From Branchiostoma floridae (taxonomy: Eukaryota > Chordata > Leptocardii > Amphioxiformes > Branchiostomatidae), in contig NC_049980.1 of NCBI RefSeq assembly GCF_000003815.2, positions 20,422,286 through 20,465,164 on the forward strand: a stretch of DNA of 42,879 bases, read 5' to 3'. Under the pieces are notes generated by a model that was not told where the DNA came from, did no database searches, and saw only the letters and a list, made by a program, of their open reading frames with translations. The position numbers and the translations under genes were made by a program. Shown one piece after another: positions 1 to 12,691 of the stretch. Each line of letters starts with the position of its first letter. The first letter of the stretch is position 1.

Positions 1-3000
1 AGAAGCAAAATGTGCTGGCAAGTCTGGTATGAGTATTTTAGAAAGTCAAGAAAAATCAAGGTATGTTTATCAAGGCCTAGAGGTATTTGGTTTGCATCAT
101 GAACAGACTGGGCTTTGCAATAGTATCGCCTGTAATCATCATAATGCATGTTAGATGATATGACTGCTGTAACATACCCATGTAATAAGAACACTATTGC
201 ATCATCTTGCGCTAGCCAGACAATTTGTCGTGGAGGTCATGTACAGATTGATTTTTTCTGTGGTGGTCAAAGATGAAATGAATGTCAGGGCCAGCCATAT
301 CCGCCCAATGATTTTTTGTTCTAGTATCTTTCTTAGCAATGAGACAACAGCAGAACATTGAGAAGAATCTACCACAATTATTTCTGTCACGAGACATCAG
401 AATTTTGCATGATTCAACTGTCAAAAGAATGCCTGTAATTTGCTACCATAAATCTGTCTCCTGGGCCCTTAATGCTGTTACTGTTTTATTTCTGAAATTG
501 CTAGAAACTAGGTAAAACATGCAAAGTTTTTTTCTTTCTATGTACTGATACCCTGTATTGTAAAACAGGATGAGGTCAGTTGCAATTTCGATGATGTGAT
601 TATTACTGTCACGAAGTACATGTAAAAGTCACATATTGATGAACAACAGTATACTGTGGATATTTTTTTCTTTTTATCACAACCCACCTGTTAAATCCCC
701 AAGGATTTTTCTGTATGAATAAAGCATATATCATTGATTAAAAATTGGCAACTGATTCATATACTTGTGACATTGTGAGTTTATAAAATTAGATCTCCGT
801 TCAGCTCTCTAGTCTAAACAAATGTTGACCAAAACAGGAACTACATTTTTCAAGCAATGTGATAGATATCAGAATAAAATGTACTACATCTAGCATGATA
901 TCAGTTGACCTAAAAGCCATTTATGATTTCACTATAAGATTTATGCCCCGTATGATGATCACTTTGGATGGCCATATAAGGTGCCTAATGTTCTATGTCA
1001 CATACTCTAAAACATCAAAGAGCTTTTTGTGCTGATTGACCTAATTTGTCAGGTGTGGGAAAAATGATGGTGTGTCACCTGTTAGCAAGTTAAATGGCTG
1101 CCTGAAGGTTCTCTACTCCTACTGTATAATTAACATTCTACGATTTGGACATCTTCCCTGGCTTGGAGCAACATCGTTATAGTGGCTACAAAGAACATGT
1201 CTATTGTACACTTATATCAGAAGAAATCTTTGAGACTGCAGAGGCTGTCTGCCATTGATTACTGAATATTTTGGGAATGAGAGAAGGCATATAAAAGCAG
1301 AGGCCAATATACATGTTTGTACAAATTGGAAATACTAGGGAGCTGGAATCTATCCTGAAAACAACTGTTGTCCAATGAAATGCCCCAACATGAAGAATCC
1401 TACCACTGTCAGGAATCTGAATCTTAGAAGGGAGTTGAGTAGCAGGTAGAACATAGAACAGGTGTGGCTATGATGTAATCACCTGTATGTGATGTATGAT
1501 ATAATCACCTATATGTGATGTATGATCAAATGCCTGGAACTAACGAGTCTGGGTCAGGGAAGGTCGCTTGTTATTTTAATGTATGCATTGTCTTTTTGGA
1601 CTGTTTTTACGTTGTATTTTTGCTAATACCTAATAGATCGGAAATATTCACACTCATTTTTATTTTCCTGATGGCATCTCCAAATGCAGTTGCATTGTAT
1701 GTCTAGTAAGGTAGTTGTAATACAGAGTTGTGAAGTAAAATTACAGTGAAAACTGCCTGCTCCTACCACAAAATGAAGTCCCTGCAACTGTGTTATGACG
1801 TGTCAATTGATGTTTCGATCCTGGAGGCATTTCCGCCCCCCCACCCCCAGAAGCTGGGAAAGTGAAGCCCTGGGGTTATGTACTCACTTTGTTTGATAAT
1901 GGAGCCCTGCCCAGTGAGGGTGATTATCTGATATATTATCTTGATTAATAGGGATACAAGATCTTGGCTTGGTCCAGACACTATTGTGCTCCATTGGTGG
2001 TACTCCAGCCATGAACAAAGGCATAAGTGTTTAACAAGGACTTTCAATCTCTCAAAAGGAGTGGCCCTATTTAATTAGCCTAATCTCAAATTTGCCTCTT
2101 TTAAAAAGTTAGAAAAACAAACAAACTTTCTGCTCTTGCATTATGAATCTTTACAGGAGAATGATGGTAGATTCTACAATTAAGAAACATTTCACCTTTC
2201 TTGTAGTTACCAAGGTCAGAAGTGGTAATCCTATTTAGCGTTATTGTAATAGGATGAAAAACAGGAAAAGGTTGGTAACATCAGCTCCCTTATTTCCACC
2301 GGATACCATAGCACTGCAACATGAGAAAATAACACAGGAATTTAAGGTGATGAATTCAAGAAATCTGACAACGCAGCATCGGTAGTCCTGGAGTATATAC
2401 ATGTACAGATCAGATAGTCAGGTTCAAGATAATCTTGAGAAGGCCTTTATGTAATATAGTCTATAATAATATTTTTTAATGTGGCAGTATTATGGCATCC
2501 GGTTGAATTATGAGAGTTGATGTTACTACATTACCAATACATGTAAGCTACAAAACATGTACATCTTTCCCATGACACTGGCAAATCACTTTCATAATGT
2601 AATACAAAAAAGGATTTCATCAACAAAACTGTAGCAATGGACATGATGGGCACTGCTAGCTCTAGACACCAAATATGTGGGAAGGGATAGGAACTTTGCT
2701 CAAGGACTGTATGGCCTGGTAAATGACCCAAGAGTCTCGTATGTGAGACATGTTGAACAGGAATGCCACCAAGTGTTCATTTCCAGAAGTGCACCTTCTG
2801 AAAGTTAACTTTTGACACCTTGCAAAATTGTATGAACTGAATGGAAGAATGTTGAATGCAGTTTTCGCCACAAGTAGAGAGCCAGCCAACTGTTGTCCTG
2901 AGAAGGTTAAGAGGCCAGCAACAGTCTGGCGTCCTCTTCTCCTTTTCACAAAGTCATAAATCACAATGTTAACCTCATTACCTGGACACAGGAACACTCA

Positions 3001-4277
3001 GCAGAGTGGATGGAAGACACTCAGCAGCTTTACACAGGTCATTGCTGCTACTGAAAATGCTTGTTCTGATTTGTCTGAAAGGGAATATGTTGTACTCCTG
3101 TTTTTGTTATGTGTTTTTTTATATGGATTTTAGTTTGCCTAACTGTATCCACTGAGGAACTTGCGCAACTGTGGGTAAATCAGATACAGTATATTATGTC
3201 GACACAGTAACAAGGCTTGATGCCTTAGAGTTAGAAAATATGTGTATTATGTAAGTTGTAGTATTCATAGGCAATAGTTAGATTGTTTTCATAGCCGAAA
3301 TGGAGCTAAACTCCCACACATCTACATCTCTTAAAACAGATACTAACATATGCAAATTTATGACCAGTCTTTCATACGCAAAAATTTGGCAGATAAGATT
3401 ATTGACACCTTACAAAATCCAAGTCAATGGTAAAGGGTAGTATTTTAAGCCCCTTGTAGCTTACATGTATGCTCCTGATGGTTGCATGTCATTCAAGATT
3501 GGTTTTCAGTGTCCACAAAAGATAGATATTTTCTCAAAGGTAACTGAACTATGTGGAAACTTCAGACGCAAACTTAAGACTCAGGATAGTGTTTCTTTCA
3601 GCAGCCAAGGTCGTCTGACCGCTGACTGACATGAGAGGGAACATCAAAGGTCAGGCCTGGCTGCCCAGAGGAACTTAGGTTACAACAGGTTATCCATCAA
3701 GCTTCTGTGCACAGCTTTGGGTCACTACAAACACTTGGGAAGGCTATAAATTGAAACAGTAGACAGGGTAGACAAAAGTGTTTCATTCCCAGTAGTGTTG
3801 CTTTATTTTTGTACCATAAAAGAGGGATTAAGGGCTAGATATCACAGACATGGATAGAAGGTTGTTTTTCCAGGTCAAAGAGGTTATCAATGGTTTAATC
3901 CTAGACACTTCAAGGCCAACATCTCTTTCATGTATCTTAGAATATCTTGTATGTTGCTTGCAAGCCTACATTAGTTCGAAAGGTTTTGTAGCCTGGATAC
4001 CAAACCCCAGCCCGATCTCAAGTATCTATGGTTGGGGTATGAAGCATATATTTCTGTTGTACTTACCATTTATATACTTTCAGTGTCGTGCAGTGAATAA
4101 ACGGAAGAAGAAGAGAAAAGGCGCTTTGGATCTATTTGGAGATAGTGTTCAACAATGTCCATGTACATTGTGTGACTTTTGTGTTCATAGTATCTTATGT
4201 GCATTGAATGATGGGGGCATGTAGTTCCACATGGCAAGGGCACAGAATGTAATCATTATGTTGTGTATTTCTAATAT
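1..4277. other. Non-coding stretch, no recognisable gene
   Basis: AT-rich DNA with only short, unrelated open frames on both strands. I saw no exon matching a known family. It could be TRIT1 intron, since earlier TRIT1 exons must lie upstream of 9502, or intergenic DNA. A segment at about 2887-2932 resembles 4611-4656, suggesting two copies of a dispersed repeat. Confidence 0.5.
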
Positions 4278-4460
4278 CCCCCTCACATTAGGCGCGATTT
4301 GATCGGACGACGAGTCTGCGAGCTCAAATTTACGAGGAGGCATGACCCGGATGCCGACGAAGAAATGGCAGAGTTCCCCCTTCCCGTCAGGGTCATGCCT
4401 CCTCATAATGTAGAGCTCGCAGACTCGTCGTCCAATCGAATTGCACCTAATGTGAGGGGG
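4278..4460. mobile_element. Foldback MITE with long terminal inverted repeats
   Basis: The element starts CCCCCTCACATTAGG and ends with the exact reverse complement CCTAATGTGAGGGGG. The two arms stay complementary for about 75 bp (for example GACGACGAGTCTGCGAGCTC on the left and its complement on the right), so nearly all 183 bp can fold into one hairpin. TAT flanks both ends (4275-4277 and 4461-4463), a plausible 3-bp target duplication. It has no transposase, so it is non-autonomous. The short open frames on both strands here come from the palindrome and are not genes. A 3-bp duplication would suit the Harbinger superfamily, but TAT is not the usual TWA, so the class is open. Confidence 0.85.
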
Positions 4461-4656
4461 TATAAGCAAACTTACTGGCACAGTTGGGTTATAACTATCA
4501 GACTATGATCCACTAAGATTGTTTGTATAACTTAATCCATAACATTACACTTAAGTTCATATTCACTCATTGCCTGTTGCAATGTACAGACTGGACAGTT
4601 TTCTGTAGAGCAGACTGTTGTTTGTCCTGAGGAGGTAAAGAGGCCAACATCAGCCT

Positions 4657-4951
4657 NNNNNNNNNNNNNNNNNNNNNNNNNNNNNNNNNNNNNNNNNNNN
4701 NNNNNNNNNNNNNNNNNNNNNNNNNNNNNNNNNNNNNNNNNNNNNNNNNNNNNNNNNNNNNNNNNNNNNNNNNNNNNNNNNNNNNNNNNNNNNNNNNNNN
4801 NNNNNNNNNNNNNNNNNNNNNNNNNNNNNNNNNNNNNNNNNNNNNNNNNNNNNNNNNNNNNNNNNNNNNNNNNNNNNNNNNNNNNNNNNNNNNNNNNNNN
4901 NNNNNNNNNNNNNNNNNNNNNNNNNNNNNNNNNNNNNNNNNNNNNNNNNNN
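4657..4951. other. Assembly gap (N run)
   Basis: There are 295 undetermined bases. The left edge lies inside a sequence similar to 2887-2932, so a repeat may have caused the gap. An earlier TRIT1 exon could be hidden here. Confidence 0.99.
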
Positions 4952-6228
4952 CAACACATTCCATCGTTACTCTTTGTCTTGTCTCTTTTAAGTTTCTAGC
5001 TTCATCTTTGAGTTGCTTGGTTGCCCTTTTCCTGACCTTTATGGTGTATACATCTATTACAACCATGGCTAATCTCCATCATCACTGCTGAATTTTTGAC
5101 GCTAATGAGCCTCAAACACAAACACATCTCTGGACTTCCTGTGGCCATGGCGGACAGGAATGTGACAAGGCATTCTGGGTATTGTCTGCGGGAGGTGAGT
5201 CGTGCGGACCAGGCCTGCCGCTCTCTTGGTTTCTGATGGCCCGTGTGGCTCCCGCCGGATAAAGTGGAAGATGCTACCACCCGCACCTGGTCAAGCACGT
5301 GGTAGAAACAATTAAAGGTGAAGTAAGCAGGTTTTGGGGCTGATGGAGTTATTTGTTCAGGTGCAGACCTGGAACTGTGTTGGAACCTGACATGTGATGG
5401 CATGTGGTCATCAATAGACATTACCTTCACAAACCCACAGACCTCATAAGGCTTACCGATAGAAAACAGGCCATCTGTGGGAAAACTTTCTGGTTTTCAC
5501 CTGCCTGCTTTGGTTTTCTTAGATCATGTATTGTTGACTTTCTTTAAAGACAAATAAGTAGATAATGCAAAATACTCAGAAAGTCTTGTCATTATATCAC
5601 AGTCATCATTAGAATAGACAGAATTTTTTTACTGGCTTTTAACGTACCTTTCGGATACTATGCATTTCCCCTTTTCAGTCAAGAAATGACATTAATTGAA
5701 CTGTTACAAGAGGGAAAATAGCTAGGAAAGGCAAATATTTACGTGCCCCTAGGACTAGTTGCATTCAGGTAAGATTGGCAGCGGTTTTCGGTCTTTACCT
5801 TTGCAAAGCTACACAGTGGAACTGCAAAGAATAAAGGCTTGGAGAAGTTGGAGTCATTTTTGTCTTTTCATCTCATTAGTCTGAAGAATATTTGTCAGCA
5901 TAGATAAAGGGTTTGAACTCATGGAAACAAACAACAAGACTTAGCCTTACTGTTGTTGTGTTGTAAATTGTAATAGATACATTTTATAAAAAATGATACT
6001 CAGTACGTGGCAAGGACTGTATGGCTCTGAATTAATATTGTCAGGACTGGTGAATTGTCCCTATAATTGGAGCTTTGCTTCTTTCTTTTCTTTTATATGA
6101 TATATTGTCAAAATAAGTTGGTTAGTTAATAGGTTTTCAAAAGATGTTAATTAAAAAAAAAGTTACAGAATTTGGACTTAGGATTGGAGTAAGTTAAAAT
6201 TTTAAGACTTTTAAGAAAGTAAAGCACT
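4952..6228. other. Non-coding stretch with a CpG-richer patch
   Basis: No gene is recognised. A patch at about 5130-5300 has higher GC and CpG and a 142-codon open frame on the minus strand (5002-5430), but its translation matches no family I know and it lacks convincing splice structure. The rest is AT-rich. Confidence 0.4.
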
Positions 6229-6794
6229 NNNNNNNNNNNNNNNNNNNNNNNNNNNNNNNNNNNNNNNNNNNNNNNNNNNNNNNNNNNNNNNNNNNNNNNN
6301 NNNNNNNNNNNNNNNNNNNNNNNNNNNNNNNNNNNNNNNNNNNNNNNNNNNNNNNNNNNNNNNNNNNNNNNNNNNNNNNNNNNNNNNNNNNNNNNNNNNN
6401 NNNNNNNNNNNNNNNNNNNNNNNNNNNNNNNNNNNNNNNNNNNNNNNNNNNNNNNNNNNNNNNNNNNNNNNNNNNNNNNNNNNNNNNNNNNNNNNNNNNN
6501 NNNNNNNNNNNNNNNNNNNNNNNNNNNNNNNNNNNNNNNNNNNNNNNNNNNNNNNNNNNNNNNNNNNNNNNNNNNNNNNNNNNNNNNNNNNNNNNNNNNN
6601 NNNNNNNNNNNNNNNNNNNNNNNNNNNNNNNNNNNNNNNNNNNNNNNNNNNNNNNNNNNNNNNNNNNNNNNNNNNNNNNNNNNNNNNNNNNNNNNNNNNN
6701 NNNNNNNNNNNNNNNNNNNNNNNNNNNNNNNNNNNNNNNNNNNNNNNNNNNNNNNNNNNNNNNNNNNNNNNNNNNNNNNNNNNNNNNNNNNNNN
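6229..6794. other. Assembly gap (N run)
   Basis: There are 566 undetermined bases. The missing TRIT1 exon that should precede 9502 may lie in this gap. Confidence 0.99.
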
Positions 6795-7895
6795 TATACT
6801 GTCCTGTCTGGGGACAATACTGCATCCATCAATGTAAAAATAATGTGTTTAGATTGTAAGTCTGTACCTTTAGTTATGGGAGTTGTGCTTGCTATGCAAT
6901 ATTATTACATAAAAGCCAGGCTAGCTGATTTGTTTGATTCAAGATTACTGGGTGGTGTAATGGAAACTCACAGTCCAGTTTGATCATGGTCAAATGATAC
7001 ACTTTTATGTACCAGATCCTTACCTTGCAAAGTGATCACTCTATATCTAGAGTGTACTACGTACATGTAGTAGGTAAGATATCATGCCATTTCATAATTC
7101 AGAATATACATTGTAAGATATCCTTGAGTCTTTAGAAAAATTTCAGGGCAGCAAATATTCTATTGTACAATATGTGAGTCATGATGCATTCTTTCAGCTT
7201 TCAAGCTGTTGATATGTTTTGTAAATCTTGAAGCTTTTGTGGGTATTTTGAGTCCCTGATAATTCTTGTTCGGACTGTAAACGATATGGTCAATCCCTTT
7301 CCTTACACACAACTTCATCTATCCCAACCTCCAGCATGGTCAATCATGAAAAATGCGGACGGACAACTATTGAAAGTTGAGGTGAAAGGACCACTTAGTG
7401 TGTTGGTGTGTGTGTTTCCTACAAGGCCTCTCTCCTTACATGTAATGTTTGCTGCTGTGGTTTTCTTTTTCCACCTCAGATGTCAGCACACGCTATCCCG
7501 AGGACCCCACAAGTTTAACATTCCAATGGGGGTGGGGGGGATAACATTTTGTATTTTGTGAAGAAACCAAGATGGATTATGGAAGGGAATCAACTCTATG
7601 GCAGAAAGTAAAGGAAGATAACAAGAGAAAAAACTGCTTGTGCAGGGCAATGGAAAATTAAGATTCAAATCATGAAAGTTTATTAAAGCAAAGTATAGAT
7701 TGGCAAGAAAAAAAAATCATTGTAACGTTGACGTAATGAAAAGTCATCTTTCATTCCTCCTAAGAAATAATCATCCTTGATCTGGCCCTATATGTACAAT
7801 TTAATCCTTGGAAGATACTAAAAGGAAATTAAGTAATGTATGTAAAAAAAAGTTGTCTTATATTCGCAGGTTGTGGGTCATGACGCGGTATGGAC
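6795..7895. other. Non-coding stretch with two adjacent palindromes
   Basis: No gene is recognised. Around 7029-7072 two small perfect palindromic stems sit side by side (ACTCTA/TAGAGT and TACTAC/GTAGTA). The rest is AT-rich with a G-run near 7530. Confidence 0.4.
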
Positions 7896-8074
7896 TACCC
7901 TGGAAACCAGACTTTTGGCCAGGGTCTGAGAGAACTTGATGATTGGCCTAGCTACAGCGGACAAACTCTCCCTGCATGACAAATCCCCAGTCTGCTTATC
8001 TAAGGTCCTCAGGAAGACCTGCCTTGGCTGCAAATTCTCTGCCAGCCCTGGCTTTAAGTCTGGTTTCCAGGGTA
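7896..8074. mobile_element. TACCCTGG-type MITE with 9-bp target duplication
   Basis: The left end TACCCTGGAAACCAGACTT (7896-7914) is the exact reverse complement of the right end (8056-8074), and looser complementarity extends to about 40 bp. GGTATGGAC is present immediately outside both ends (7887-7895 and 8075-8083), a 9-bp target-site duplication that proves insertion. The element is 179 bp and has no coding capacity. A related element with the same TACCCTG terminus lies at 15962-16125. A duplication of 9-10 bp is typical of Mutator-like transposons, but that class assignment is inference. Confidence 0.9.
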
Positions 8075-9501
8075 GGTATGGACAGGTGTATCAGTTGTCT
8101 CGTCCCCATTATACCTAAGGTGTGTGTCATAATTGTTGATTAAACAACTCTCATGGATAATAGGACAAAAGAATTCCAGGTATGTTTTTCAGTATGACGA
8201 GTGAAAGAAAAAGAACATAGAAGTTTTACTTGTACAGTCAGACCTACCTCTACTGCCTGGCCAATGTGATCAATTTTTTTGGGTCCCAGATACTCTCCAA
8301 TACTCTCCAAGCAGAGTGTCTGGCCTAACACAGCAAGATACAATACAAAATAGAATGTCTGATACAAACAACTAAAGAAGATGTTAAAAACCCAGACCCT
8401 TCAATGATTTTTCCTGTTGATACAAGTATTATAAATACCATGAATAATAACAACCTTTCTACATACTTTTATCGGTCTCCTGAGTAGTCTTGTTGGTGAG
8501 TGTCATATTTGATAGCTTTAGTTTTGTATGTAGTGTCCCACCAGTCTTGAGTTACAGTTGAGATATTCTGTATGGGTGACTCAAATCTTTCAAGATAATA
8601 GTAATCTAAGGGAACAATCAACATCGCCTAAGAAAGAAAAACAGATGGAAAGGGTTGGGCTGGATGGTAATTGGTTTTGCTGCACCGCTCTGATCTCAAA
8701 CAGTTGTTTCCATTTAGATCACTTCAACTGGGCTCAAGTTTTGTTTGACTTTGTCTTGGTGGTCTCCGGGGTCTTAAGTTTCCCTGTCATGTCTTGGAAG
8801 TAAGAATGACTGATTACTTAAGAAAATAGCTTGTACAAATTCCAAGCTACATTGGATCAGGGAATGGGATGTTGGGAAGTACATATGCTTATATATAGAT
8901 ATATGCAGGCATTTATCACTTCTGGTATCGTTTTTCTTGTGCCAGTTGTGAAAAGTGTAGTGATATCAATAAGATACATTTCTTGCCAAGTCAAGAACAT
9001 TAGTTTTTCTAATGGTTTAACCCCTCTTAAAACAAGTTGTTGTATCAAAGGTCTAGTATATCAGTGTCAGAAAGATTGTAACAATATTAAAACCACTGTA
9101 GACTACTTCTTTCTTCACTTCTTGGTAAAGTATAGTGCTATGCTGGTTTATCTATGACTATACATATGAGGTGTATGGTTTCTCAACTCTTAAAATGTAG
9201 ATCCTAATTGTGATAAGCCTAATCCTATCTGCCTCCAAATCAGCTGGGACCTTTTCCTGTTATGTTTCATTCAACCTGTGGTAGAAGACTTGTATTGTTC
9301 ATAGTGTAACAAAATAGTTTAGCTTTACAGTAGAGGTTAAAGAATGCTGAAAGTGCCACCTATCTGACTTAAGCATATTGCATGATAATCCATATAGCTA
9401 GTGTGATATAAAAGAAACATGGAAGGCATATCTTCTGAGCACAACGATGGTGTTAGGCTCATACATTTATGTTCTTTGCATCTTTTGCTGTGTTTTTGCA
9501 G
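8075..9501. other. Probable TRIT1 intron
   Basis: DNA upstream of the TRIT1 exon at 9502, without a recognisable exon. It includes a short direct repeat at about 8288-8309 (ATACTCTCCA twice). It ends in a pyrimidine-rich tract and the AG acceptor at 9500-9501. Confidence 0.45.
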
Positions 9502-10531
9502 GTCCAGGTGGGAATGTGCCGCAGGTGTTCCAGGTGGACTCCACCCACTACCCTGACAGGTGGGAGGAGGACGTCCTTCAGCCGGCACTCAGCATCGTCC
9601 AGGCCTATGTACAGGTCAGCTTTCTGTTCATTGGTGGATTGTACCTCTGGTAGATTTGAAATAATGTAGCCACAGGTGTAGAGGGTAGTGGATCTTGGGT
9701 CCCTCACAGATGTCTGTCCTGACCATGACATTGTTGACACTGTTATGCAGGGTAAGGACCCCCCAGTTTCCCCTGTACCTTATGAAGAGCCCAGACGTGT
9801 GGACAGATATACCGCGTACACGTGTGAGGTGTGTGGAGGGAGAATCATCACAGGACAGCTCAGCTGGGAAGGTGGGACAACTTCATGTTTTATTCTTGAC
9901 TGCTGTTGTTAGTTGCCTGACTTAAGCCCGATCTAGATACAGTTCTATGGACATCTGGTCGCCAAAAGGTTTTTTAGTGTCTAGAGTAGTAGCAGTAGTA
10001 ATATCCATTACTTGATTAATACAGATTATAGTGCTTCTTGGTTCCCTTACACAGCAGCAGACGGAAAATTTATTGTCATTGTCCAGATGTTGGTAAAAAT
10101 TTCCCTGGTAAGTCCGGAGGAGTATTCGCTTGAGCACTTAGCGGGAGTCCCCAGCAACTTCAGCATGTGTTTGAATGCATCCCGACATCTGGAGGGCAAT
10201 TAGCATAAAGCACATTTATGAATCATTAAGCATTCATACCGGTATGATCTGTTTGTAGGATTGTTAGTATACTGGTACATATGATCTGTTTGGAAACTTG
10301 GTTTCTATCGTCATATTTTGGTCTGAATGACTTTCTTTTCCATTATCCTTGTTCTTAGCTCACGTGGCCTCGCGGTCCCACCAGAGAAAGGCGCGGCGGC
10401 AGCGGTTGCGTGAGGCGATGAAACAGCATCAGCTTGATAACACTCAGCAATCCAGTGAGGCAAGTGCTAGCTCAGGGGAAGACGACTTTGCTCAGTCATT
10501 AAGTGCAATGTTAGAGGATAAAAAAGACTGA
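9502..10531 (+). CDS. TRIT1: tRNA dimethylallyltransferase (TRIT1), last three coding exons
   Basis: Exons at 9502-9614, 9751-9871 and 10359-10531 (TGA), all with GT-AG junctions and matching phases. TRIT1 transfers an isopentenyl group from dimethylallyl diphosphate to A37 of certain cytosolic and mitochondrial tRNAs. The visible part is C-terminal only. The first exon gives the RWEEDVLQPALSIVQAYVQ segment, which matches the conserved KWEES-LEPALEIVQ region of animal TRIT1. The second and third rebuild a U1-type zinc finger across the splice: CEVC, then SWEAHVASRSH (C-x2-C ... H-x5-H). A basic RKARRQR run and an acidic, Ser-rich tail follow. The catalytic P-loop domain is not in the window. 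The exon before 9502 enters in phase 1 and was not found in 1-9501, so it lies in a gap, upstream, or was missed. Identification is strong; the 5' part is missing. Confidence 0.9.
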
Positions 10532-11051
10532 AATAAGTGAATGTCAACCTGTGAAAACTTTGTTGCACTTTTGTTAAGCTATGATAATTTCACATACCAG
10601 TAGTCTTCTATGTTAACTGTTCTTTCCATCCATGTCACAAAAAAGAAACTTAAAAAAAGTTAACCTATTGGACAGATGAACATTTCAAGTCAAAGGCAAG
10701 TATAATATTTATTCAGACTCTACCTATGTATAATCTTTATGTTTAATTTGACCACAAAATGAAAACTATTTTAGTATTAGATCAGTTTCTCTTCAAGATG
10801 ACTGAAAACTTTGTTCTGAAGTTGCTCAGAAAGCTGTTTTGTTAGCCTTTCATTACAGTGTACATACACGGCTTACTAGAATGTACATATTTCCTATTTT
10901 ATGTATGGTAGCTTTAAAGAGGCCGGACATATGATGTATTATAATTGGCATAGTAGATCTTCCAAAGAACGCAAGAAGATAAACCTGACTTTTGAAACAC
11001 TACTAAGGAGAAAAAAGTATACGTTGTAGGTCCAGATATTGCCAAAAAAGG

Positions 11052-11057
11052 AATAAA
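11052..11057 (+). terminator. Candidate TRIT1 polyadenylation signal
   Basis: AATAAA about 520 bp after the TRIT1 stop codon, the first such hexamer seen on the plus strand downstream. The assignment rests on position only. Confidence 0.45.
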
Positions 11058-12691
11058 TCAAGTGTTGTATTAGATTAGAAAGTTTGTTTTTTTAACTGTT
11101 TATTCTGACTCTTTATTAGATCATGACAAATATGGGTTGCCCCCCTCCCCACCTGTAACCCGGTGTAGTGACCTGCACATGTGGCTCTTACTTGTCAATG
11201 TGACTGGAGGAAAATGGCAATCGACTCAGTCAGTCATGATGCATCTCACTAGTAGTGCTTATTTGAATGACGTGGCCAGCAAGTCACGTTCCGACAATTT
11301 TATACAGTACAAGTATCACATGTAATTAAGAAAAACTTATTCATTCAAACCTCTTGAAGTTCTCTTTTAACTTTGTCCATTCATCAGTTAGAGTGTCCAT
11401 AAGATTGATCCTTAGACTGGGCAAAATTGGGGCTTTGTCAAAATGTAGTCTTGCAATTTGGGTGGTACAGGCCAGCATCCTGATTACATGTGTATATCAT
11501 GGGGTCCCGAATGGAGTAGTGATTTACAAATTATGCAAAGTTCCTGCCAATTACTAGTATTTTGAAAGGAACCCAAGGCATTCGTCTAAATTCAACCCCC
11601 CACAGGTTACACTTTATAGAATGTAGAGTGTAGCCTATGGGTGATATAGAGTGGTATGATTACACATAACTTAAACTGGCTGATTACACACTTTGGAAGA
11701 AAGGTATGCAGGTGAGGTGGTGTGACATACAAAAGACATTCTGTAGGAGCCCCCCAGGCTCATAATTTATGCTGTTCCAACACCACACCTTCCTATTAGT
11801 GTTAAATGGTTTCCCTGACCCAAACACTGAAGGGTCAAAATTTCCTGCCAGTGACATTTTACAGTTTAGAGTTTATGGTTTTGCTTTGTCAAACTGTAAG
11901 CCCCAAGAAGAAAAAAAAGCAAAGGTATTATATATAAAATCATATCATTAAAGGTTTAGGTGCAGATTGAAGTAATTCGTCGGTGAGAACAAAGAGAGTC
12001 AGGATTTTTCATAGTAACTCATGTTGGCAAAAGGTCAGACTGTAATGTGTAAAGTGTGACTACACCCATGTTTTGTAATGGTAGTACATCTTTGGACCTG
12101 CTCAAATCTGTCATTATTTGAAGGTCAGACATTGGAAACCATTGGATAACACGGGAGCCCCTAAGTCTAACTACAAAGTTTGAAAGTATTAACCAGATTT
12201 GATGCCAGAGTGCTGTAAATGCGGAATTGTACATGGTGGTTGTATGTATATTTGTGGGTTTTCTCTGTGACGGCTTCACTATGAACACTGGGAAAATTTT
12301 GGTCCTGTTTTCTGTCTGCCAACAGCTTTTTTCAGCTCTTTATGTACTTACAATACATTGTCATCACTGCACCTTTGCCTAGTTACTAGGTAGGTGGTTT
12401 CCAACTGACTACCATTAAGTTGCCAGGGGTTCTATTACTGTATTACTGTATATTATGTGACTACAGGGTATCGCGAAACCACCGCAAACCCTCTATATTC
12501 TCCTTCCTGCGAAGCTTCATGCTTTAACAGTAATGTGTTTCACACTCAGGGGTGTCTAAGTATACAATTTAACTGAATGCAGTTCAATTTTGCTATCATC
12601 ATCATCATCATCGCCATTTAGTCGATTAAAGAGGAAAATACATTCTAGCAATGTCGGCCCCATCTCGGACATGTTGAAAGGGATTGTATTA
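11058..12691. other. Non-coding stretch
   Basis: No gene is recognised. It contains a short (ATC)n run at about 12595-12612. Confidence 0.4.

Noticed and set aside
4532-5066. Long open frames across the N run at 4657-4951, and likewise across 6229-6794
   Set aside because: They are open only because N codons cannot be stops.
5002-5430. 142-codon minus-strand open frame
   Set aside because: It lies in a GC-richer patch, which lengthens frames by chance. The translation is low in patterned hydrophobic positions, matches no family I know, and lacks convincing splice sites.
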